Source: Prolixibacteraceae bacterium (GTDB taxonomy: Bacteria; Bacteroidota; Bacteroidia; Bacteroidales; Prolixibacteraceae). From it: a stretch of DNA of 13,361 nucleotides. Positions 8,901 through 13,361 of the stretch are shown one piece after another. Below the pieces are notes generated by a model. It saw nothing but the letters and a program-made list of their open reading frames with translations. It searched no databases and was not told the origin of the DNA. The position numbers and the translations under genes are program-made. Position 1 is the first letter of the stretch. Every line of letters starts with the position of its first letter. Location of the stretch: the NCBI GenBank assembly GCA_023228025.1, contig JALOCD010000114.1, positions 1-13,361 on the forward strand, in the 5' to 3' direction.

Positions 8901-9149
8901 TTACAGTAATATCTCCCCATTCCTGATCCTGATTGTCGTTTTGTTCTTCAGTTTTTTCAGCGATGATTTTAGATTTTCTATTTTCTCTGATGGAACATTG
9001 GGATCGTTTTCCAGATCTGCAATTGCCTCTTCAATGGTTTGGTATTCTTTTACATTGACCTCTTTGGTCTCTTGTTTTATGATCAGAAGCGGTGTTGTAT
9101 TTGCGTGTTTCCCGGAATATAACTTTATGAACCATTTTGGCAGATGCAT
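8901..9149 (-). CDS. Small charged protein of unknown function (82 aa)
   Basis: I do not recognise this gene. It has no signal peptide or membrane segment, so it is probably cytoplasmic. The N-terminus has aromatic and basic residues (MHLPKWFIKLYSGK), a short hydrophobic strand follows (PLLIIKQE), then a charged helical segment at residues ~37-70 (IEEAIADLENDP, EKIENLKSSLKKLKNK), and it ends in IRIRNGEILL. It begins 24-32 bases after the best promoter candidate in the window and is the first gene of the secreted-protein cluster, 64 bases ahead of the next start. Its composition is protein-like, with a spread of Leu, Ile, Lys and Glu. A 73-codon frame on the opposite strand overlaps it but looks like a shadow (runs of Phe and Ser). 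It could be a regulator or chaperone-like factor for the cluster, but nothing in the sequence proves this. Confidence 0.65.
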   Translation of the reverse strand: MHLPKWFIKLYSGKHANTTPLLIIKQETKEVNVKEYQTIEEAIADLENDPNVPSEKIENLKSSLKKLKNKTTIRIRNGEILL

Positions 9150-9180
9150 CTTGCAGAGTTAAATTTTCATGTAATCTACG

Positions 9181-9212
9181 CAAGGGTATTCCCTGCCACA
9201 ATAGCAAACAAA
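9181..9212 (-). promoter_or_regulatory. Candidate Bacteroidota-type promoter for the secreted-protein cluster
   Basis: On the minus strand TTTG (9212-9209) is followed by 20 bases and then TACCCTTG (9188-9181). This differs from the Bacteroidota TTTG / TAnnTTTG promoter by one base and has normal spacing. Transcription would begin about 25 bases ahead of the ATG at 9149. It is the best-placed promoter in the 136-base gap after the kinase gene. Confidence 0.45.
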
Positions 9213-9223
9213 CCATCGGCAGG
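9192..9223. repeat. Inverted repeat CCTGCC-N20-GGCAGG spanning the -33 box
   Basis: Perfect 6-base arms lie at 9192-9197 and 9218-9223. The repeat encloses the candidate -33 TTTG and most of the promoter spacer. No T-run follows on either side, so it does not look like a terminator. It could be an operator for a regulator, perhaps the LytTR protein upstream, but the arms are short and chance is possible. Confidence 0.3.
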
Positions 9224-9285
9224 TGCTGGTAAACGAACGGGAGATTAAATAATTTATCGGTCTGGAAAGCTGGAGGGTTTTGCTC

Positions 9286-12270
9286 TCAACCAATAATTTT
9301 ATAAAGTGGGGAGGGGAGGGAAATGATTACTTCAGTTCCATGGGAGAAACTGTTTCTGCTGCTTAAATCTTCCAGCATAATTGGTTTTGGCAAATGCATT
9401 TTTGTGCTCAATAGCCTGAGCCGCTCTTCCACGATTTCTATTCCTTTCGAAATATGATCATCCTTCTTACGTTTATTTGCTTCGACTATACCAATACCGT
9501 TATCAGTAACTTTAATGATCAATGACCTGCTAATGTTCGATTCAATATCAACTTCCTCAAAGGAGAATGAAATGGTTACCAGCCCTTTCCCTTTGGCATT
9601 GATGATGCCATGCCACAAGGTATTTTCAACAAAAGGCTGAATGATCATGTTCGGAATCATGAGTGTGCCGGCGTCGACATCTGTCCCTGTAACAATCTCA
9701 TAAGAAAAATTTTCCTGAAATCTAAGTCTCTCGAGGTCGAGGTAAAGTTTTAGCCTTACAATTTCGTCAGAAAGCAGAATATACCCATGGCCTGCTGTTT
9801 CAAGATTCTTTCTTACGAGCTTAGCCATCATGGAAATGTAATCATTTGCCTCCTCATTTCTCTGACAATTAATGAGATACTGCACCGAGTTAAGTGCATT
9901 AAAAATAAAATGGGGGTTCATCATGGCCGACAATGCCTGATGCCTAAGTTCGTTGATCCGCTCTGTTAATTCGAATTCTTCACGGCTCTTTTTATTATTA
10001 TACCTTAAAAGCCAAATCATAAACATAACAGAGAAGAAACCCAGCGATAAGATAATCAAAATGGTAAACCAGATGGTATCCACAAATCTGGGCAGGACAC
10101 GGAAGGAAAGAGATAATGGTTTGCTCCAATCTGTATTCTGCGATTTGGCCATGATCTGAAGGTCGTAAATGCCCCCTTTCAGCGAGAGGAAATCCAGAAA
10201 ATCATGCTCAGTCTCTGCCCACTTGCCATTCAGACAATACTTATATCGAACAGAGCCAGGAGATGAAAAACACAGGGCCATAAAATCAATCGTAATATGA
10301 TTTTGTTCTGGGCTAAAGATGAGATTGTTATAGTTGATAAAGGTTGAGTCACCTGCCCATATGCGGGTCACTTTAACATTCAAAGGGAGGGGAACAGAGT
10401 TGTCGAAAGTATTGATGTCCAGAATAGAAAGTCCGTTACTGGTTCCAACATACAACCGGTTTTTGACGGCATCGTAGCATAGTGCATAGATTTCATCCGA
10501 GGGCAGTCCGGTTTGTCTGTTCAACTGTTTGACTGAATTGCCATCCAATAAGTATAGTCCCTTCATGTTTCCTATCCAGAGCCTATTTTTATTATCCACA
10601 ACAAGTGAAGTGGAAGAGGTGAGATCGTATCCATTGAAATCTGTATAACTGTCGACTGAGTCGTTTGACAGGTTACAGCTTGCAACTCCATTCTCACCCG
10701 CAAACCATATCTTCTTCCCGTTATCCTGGGTGATGGCATTGATCCTGGAATTTAGAACCTGGTTGGCGGGGAAGTAGGTTTTTTTCCAGTCTGCCATGTT
10801 CTGGCTCATTCCTGTTATTTTGCATAATCCTTGTCCTGTCCCAATCCAGACGCCTTTTTCAGTGTCTTCAAAAATATCGTTGACACGGTTTGCTTTTGGT
10901 TGATCTCCAATAATATTGATTAAGCAGGATCGATCATTGGTAAAATTGAATTCTTTCTGAACCCGCACTGTGTTGACCCTTGATCCGAATAGAAACAGCC
11001 CATTGCTTAATTTGCAAAAAGTGAGCCCTTCGAATAAGTTGAGTTGTATCCCGTGGTAGAAAATGCGGAACATCTTATTTTTTTCTGAAGCACAACAAAT
11101 AAAAAATTCATTGTTGCTCTTTTTGATCGCATAGATATAGGCCGACAGAAATGGATTTGAGTTGCTATTGACCTGACTGAATTCTTCATTTTCGAAAATA
11201 TTTATACCACTGAATGTGCCTGCCAGAAACCTTCCTGCACTCTCTTTTACGATAGCGTAGACGTTGTTACTATTCAAGCCATCTTTTTCACTGTAGTTTT
11301 GCAAATACAGATTGTTGATACAGTATACTCCATTCCCGAAGGTACTTACCCATATATTTCCTTCCTTGTCTTCAAAATAATTATTAACAAGCGTTTTGTT
11401 TAATCCCAGTTTACTCCCGATGTCAATTATTTTATCTGAACCATTGGCTATCAGATAAAAACCGAGGTTCCTGATCGAGAACCAAATATTGCCTTTTCTG
11501 TCATTTAATATGGCTACGACATCGTTATTGCCGGCTACATGGATCTCTCTCTTAGCAATCACCTTATTATCTTTTATTTGGTAAATTGCTCCTTTGGTTC
11601 CAATACTATATCGTCCGGTTTGGCCCTTCGAATAGCAATAGACATCTTTATCAGGTAATCCTTTGATAATGAGCCTGGATGCAACATTGTTCTTAAAGTT
11701 GAATAGCCCTGTAGTGGTCAATGCTGCCATATCACCATTAGGTAATACCTCCAGCTTATTGATGTAAAGACCTGGAGAATAAATGCTTTTGGTCTTTAGG
11801 CCATTGGATCCATCTCTGGTGATGATATTGATATTTCCCATACGGCCATAGGCGATTAGAGTTTGTTCCATTTCCGCCTGGGGACTGATCATCAGATAGG
11901 AGAGTGTAAAGCTTTTCCCTTCTATCTCGCTGCAATAGTTTTCAATATGGCCGTTCTTTAGGACATTCACCCCTTTCTCGAAATTGCCTGCATACAGTTC
12001 TCCGTCTCTTCCCTCTGCAAGAGCTATGATCGAATTGGAATTTAGCCCGTCAATGGTACGATAGGTAAGAAAATGATTGCCATCAAACCGGCTAATCCCA
12101 TTTGCAGTAGCAAACCAGATATAACCATCTTTATCCTGTATGATATCATAAACAGTTGAAGAGGCCAATCCATCCGATGAAGTGTAATGGTAATAGGAAG
12201 GTGTCTGCGAATAAAGTTGGGCAAACTGAAGTATGCTAATGAAAGTGGCTGTTAATAATTTGTATAGCAT
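9286..12270 (-). CDS. Sensor histidine kinase: beta-propeller, Y_Y_Y domain, one membrane segment, LytS/YehU-type kinase (994 aa)
   Basis: This is the membrane sensor of a two-component system. A signal peptide (residues ~1-21) leads to a periplasmic part of about 700 residues built of Reg_prop beta-propeller blades. Clear ones are near 47-64 (DKDGYIWFATANGISRFDG), 257, 301 (DKEGNIWVSTFGNGVY), 468, 515, 559 and 600. A Y_Y_Y-type domain follows at ~650-728 (RYKYCLNGKWAETEHD), then one membrane helix at ~733-754. The cytoplasmic kinase is of the His_kinase (PF06580) type: phospho-acceptor His787 in MNPHFIFNALNSVQ, N-box PFVENTLWHG (879-888) and glycine box DNGIGI (923-928), so it looks catalytically complete. 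It lacks the response-regulator and AraC parts of hybrid sensors, using the separate regulator two bases upstream instead. The ligand is unknown; propeller sensors of this kind often respond to glycans or other periplasmic ligands. Its position ahead of the secreted cluster suggests that cluster as a target. Confidence 0.95.
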   Translation of the reverse strand: MLYKLLTATFISILQFAQLYSQTPSYYHYTSSDGLASSTVYDIIQDKDGYIWFATANGISRFDGNHFLTYRTIDGLNSNSIIALAEGRDGELYAGNFEKGVNVLKNGHIENYCSEIEGKSFTLSYLMISPQAEMEQTLIAYGRMGNINIITRDGSNGLKTKSIYSPGLYINKLEVLPNGDMAALTTTGLFNFKNNVASRLIIKGLPDKDVYCYSKGQTGRYSIGTKGAIYQIKDNKVIAKREIHVAGNNDVVAILNDRKGNIWFSIRNLGFYLIANGSDKIIDIGSKLGLNKTLVNNYFEDKEGNIWVSTFGNGVYCINNLYLQNYSEKDGLNSNNVYAIVKESAGRFLAGTFSGINIFENEEFSQVNSNSNPFLSAYIYAIKKSNNEFFICCASEKNKMFRIFYHGIQLNLFEGLTFCKLSNGLFLFGSRVNTVRVQKEFNFTNDRSCLINIIGDQPKANRVNDIFEDTEKGVWIGTGQGLCKITGMSQNMADWKKTYFPANQVLNSRINAITQDNGKKIWFAGENGVASCNLSNDSVDSYTDFNGYDLTSSTSLVVDNKNRLWIGNMKGLYLLDGNSVKQLNRQTGLPSDEIYALCYDAVKNRLYVGTSNGLSILDINTFDNSVPLPLNVKVTRIWAGDSTFINYNNLIFSPEQNHITIDFMALCFSSPGSVRYKYCLNGKWAETEHDFLDFLSLKGGIYDLQIMAKSQNTDWSKPLSLSFRVLPRFVDTIWFTILIILSLGFFSVMFMIWLLRYNNKKSREEFELTERINELRHQALSAMMNPHFIFNALNSVQYLINCQRNEEANDYISMMAKLVRKNLETAGHGYILLSDEIVRLKLYLDLERLRFQENFSYEIVTGTDVDAGTLMIPNMIIQPFVENTLWHGIINAKGKGLVTISFSFEEVDIESNISRSLIIKVTDNGIGIVEANKRKKDDHISKGIEIVEERLRLLSTKMHLPKPIMLEDLSSRNSFSHGTEVIISLPSPLYKIIG

Positions 12271-12272
12271 AG

Positions 12273-13025
12273 TCAGAGGAAGTTGAGCATTGCCTTTACC
12301 CGCTGTACAAATTCCGGCGCTTTCCTGCGCGATATTTCTACTTTATTGCCATCAATCATTGTAACATGGCTTCCACTGAGGTTGGAATAATCTTTGATAT
12401 ACTTCAAATTGATCAGATGTGATTTATGGACCCTGAAGAAGAGCTCCTTTGGAAGTGCGTCCTCAAAGGCTTTTAAAGTGCGGCAGATAATTTTAGTCTT
12501 CTCCCCCCTGATGAAAATTTTCGTATAACAACCATCTGCTTCTAGCCGTATTATATCGTCAAATGCCAACAAATCAAAACCATGTGAAGCAGGCATTACC
12601 AATTTATCACGATCCTGAATGGGTTCTGTTTTTAACTTTTTACTTTTAAGGGACAACAAATTTTTAACGGTCTGTTTTAACTCTTTAATATTGATTGGTT
12701 TAAGAAGATAATCTACAGCGCCGACTTTGACCGCGTTGATACCAAATTCCTCATGTGCGCTAACGAACACAACCATAAAATTCCGTTCATTGTATTCACG
12801 AAGAAAATCAAATCCATCCAAAACAGGCATGTTAATATCCAGGAATACCACATCCGGCGTCTGCTCAGTCACCAGTTCCTTTGCCATAACCACTGAATCC
12901 GCACAACCTAAGATTTCAACTTCATGACAATAATTTTCAATAATCATCCTGAGATTTTCTCTTCCATAAAGTTCATCATCAACGATGATCGCAGTTAGTT
13001 TGGTCATTTGAGATTCTATGGACAT
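12273..13025 (-). CDS. LytTR-family response regulator (LytR/AlgR type)
   Basis: This DNA-binding regulator is the likely partner of the kinase just downstream. The receiver domain (residues ~8-125) has the acidic pair D16-D17 (IIVDDE), phospho-acceptor D63 (VFLDINMP), S89 (FVSAH) and K109 (LLKP), all key residues present. A short charged linker leads to a LytTR DNA-binding domain (~144-247) with IIRLEADGCYTKIF, FFRVHKSHLINLKYI and the closing VEISRRKAPEFV. The length of 250 residues is normal for the family. The start at 13025 is taken; an ATG six codons on (13007, MTKLTAIIVDDE) is an equally good alternative. The stop is two bases ahead of the kinase start, so the two genes should be co-transcribed. 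A TAnnTTTG box lies 28 bases upstream. Confidence 0.95.
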   Translation of the reverse strand: MSIESQMTKLTAIIVDDELYGRENLRMIIENYCHEVEILGCADSVVMAKELVTEQTPDVVFLDINMPVLDGFDFLREYNERNFMVVFVSAHEEFGINAVKVGAVDYLLKPINIKELKQTVKNLLSLKSKKLKTEPIQDRDKLVMPASHGFDLLAFDDIIRLEADGCYTKIFIRGEKTKIICRTLKAFEDALPKELFFRVHKSHLINLKYIKDYSNLSGSHVTMIDGNKVEISRRKAPEFVQRVKAMLNFL

Positions 13026-13052
13026 AATGAAGGATGTAGTGAGAAACTAAAT

Positions 13053-13060
13053 CAAATGTA
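13053..13060 (-). promoter_or_regulatory. Candidate -7 promoter box of the regulator/kinase pair
   Basis: The minus-strand sequence TACATTTG matches the Bacteroidota -7 consensus TAnnTTTG exactly and is in the 39-base gap between the aldehyde dehydrogenase stop and the regulator start. No TTTG is present at the usual -33 distance (the nearest, ATTG, is only 15 bases upstream), so the call is weak. Read-through from the upstream gene is the alternative. Confidence 0.35.
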
Positions 13061-13064
13061 CCCT

Positions 13065-13361
13065 TTATTTCACTACAATGGTTTTGGTGTTCACAAACTC
13101 CCTGATTCCTAGGTAGGAAAGTTCGCGGCCATATCCACTCTCTTTGATGCCGCCAAACGGAAGACGCGGATCAGATTTTACGAAGTCGTTGACGAAGACG
13201 CATCCGGCTTCGAGCCCCTTTTCGGCCAGTAATTTGCCCTTGGTCAGATTCGTCGTAAAAATACCGGCGCCCAATCCAAAAACAGTATCGTTGGCAATGC
13301 TAATGGCCTCTTCTTCTGTTTTAAACCGGTACAAAACCGCCACCGGACCAAACAACTCTTG
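13065..13361 (-). CDS. NAD(P)-dependent aldehyde dehydrogenase, succinate-semialdehyde dehydrogenase type (C-terminal 98 aa)
   Basis: The frame enters at the window edge (QELFGPVAVLYRF) and ends at TAA 13067-13065, so the N-terminus and the active-site Cys and Glu lie outside. The visible part has the C-terminal hallmarks of the aldehyde dehydrogenase superfamily: ELFGPV, ANDTVFGLGAGIFT, GCVFVNDFVKSDPRLPFGG and KESGYGRELSYLGIREFVN. The SDPRLPFGGIKxSGYGREL form is typical of NAD(P)-linked succinate-semialdehyde dehydrogenases of the Sad/GabD group, which oxidise succinate semialdehyde to succinate in the cytoplasm. Substrate cannot be settled from this part. A TTG at 13355 is internal, not the start. 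It stands 39 bases before the regulator but has no clear functional link to it. Confidence 0.9.
   Translation of the reverse strand, partial: QELFGPVAVLYRFKTEEEAISIANDTVFGLGAGIFTTNLTKGKLLAEKGLEAGCVFVNDFVKSDPRLPFGGIKESGYGRELSYLGIREFVNTKTIVVK

Noticed and set aside
8941..9162. A 73-codon plus-strand frame opposite the 82-residue gene
   Set aside because: The product is a Phe/Ser-rich run typical of antisense to Lys/Glu-rich coding sequence, and the minus-strand frame fits the operon and promoter.
9031..9216. A 61-codon minus-strand frame overlapping the 82-residue gene
   Set aside because: It crosses the promoter candidate and the start of the better-supported frame and has no protein-like pattern.
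9224..9285. Possible LytTR binding site (CCCGTTCGT) and AT-rich imperfect palindrome (9243-9258)
   Set aside because: Only one half-site comes close to the known LytTR repeat and no second one is at the usual 21-22-base distance; the palindrome arms are imperfect and AT-rich.
9224..9285. Terminator after the histidine kinase gene
   Set aside because: I found no GC stem followed by a T-run on the minus strand, so whether transcription stops here is open.
1..13361. CRISPR arrays, tRNA or rRNA genes, insertion sequences, transposases
   Set aside because: I saw no regularly spaced repeats, no tRNA-like or rRNA sequence, no transposase motifs and no terminal inverted repeats.

Overview
All eight genes in this window lie on the minus strand. 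The protein families suggest a Bacteroidota bacterium, probably of the Chitinophagaceae or Cytophagales type. Indicators are a beta-propeller/Y_Y_Y/LytS-type sensor kinase paired with a LytTR regulator, large secreted YD/RHS-type proteins with the N-terminal architecture common in that phylum, TAnnTTTG-like promoter boxes and no clear Shine-Dalgarno sequences. The assignment to phylum is inferred from families recognised by eye; no database search was run.

Layout in the direction of transcription (high to low coordinates): (1) 13361-13065, the C-terminal end of an aldehyde dehydrogenase of the succinate-semialdehyde dehydrogenase type, cut by the window edge. (2) 13025-12273 and 12270-9286, a LytTR response regulator and a 994-residue sensor histidine kinase, two bases apart. 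(3) 9285-9150, a 136-base gap holding the best promoter candidate in the window and an inverted repeat that spans its -33 box. (4) 9149-8901, an 82-residue charged protein of unknown function. (5) 8836-6611, a 741-residue secreted protein with a fibronectin-III-like part, two copies of a cysteine-rich module and a possible C-terminal sorting-type beta domain. (6) 6621-1321, a 1766-residue secreted protein with a YD/RHS-type N-terminus, whose GTG start overlaps the previous gene by 11 bases. (7) 1318-668, a 216-codon frame that appears to be the displaced C-terminus of gene 6. (8) 662 to the window edge, the N-terminal ~220 residues of another secreted protein, very likely the RHS/YD-repeat protein of the set.

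Genes 4-8 look like one transcription unit for a secreted, surface-associated RHS cluster, because spacing is tight, one pair overlaps, and the three large proteins with intact N-termini carry signal peptides. The regulator/kinase pair directly upstream may sense an outside signal and control the cluster, but this is inferred from position only. The main anomaly is the junction of genes 6 and 7, where a -1 shift within about 110 bases would restore one protein of roughly 1985 residues. It may be a real mutation or a base-calling error. If the window contains a less described system, it is this module: small charged protein, cysteine-repeat protein, giant YD-type protein and RHS protein, next to a dedicated two-component system. 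The decisive part, the C-terminus of the RHS protein and whatever follows it, lies beyond base 1.
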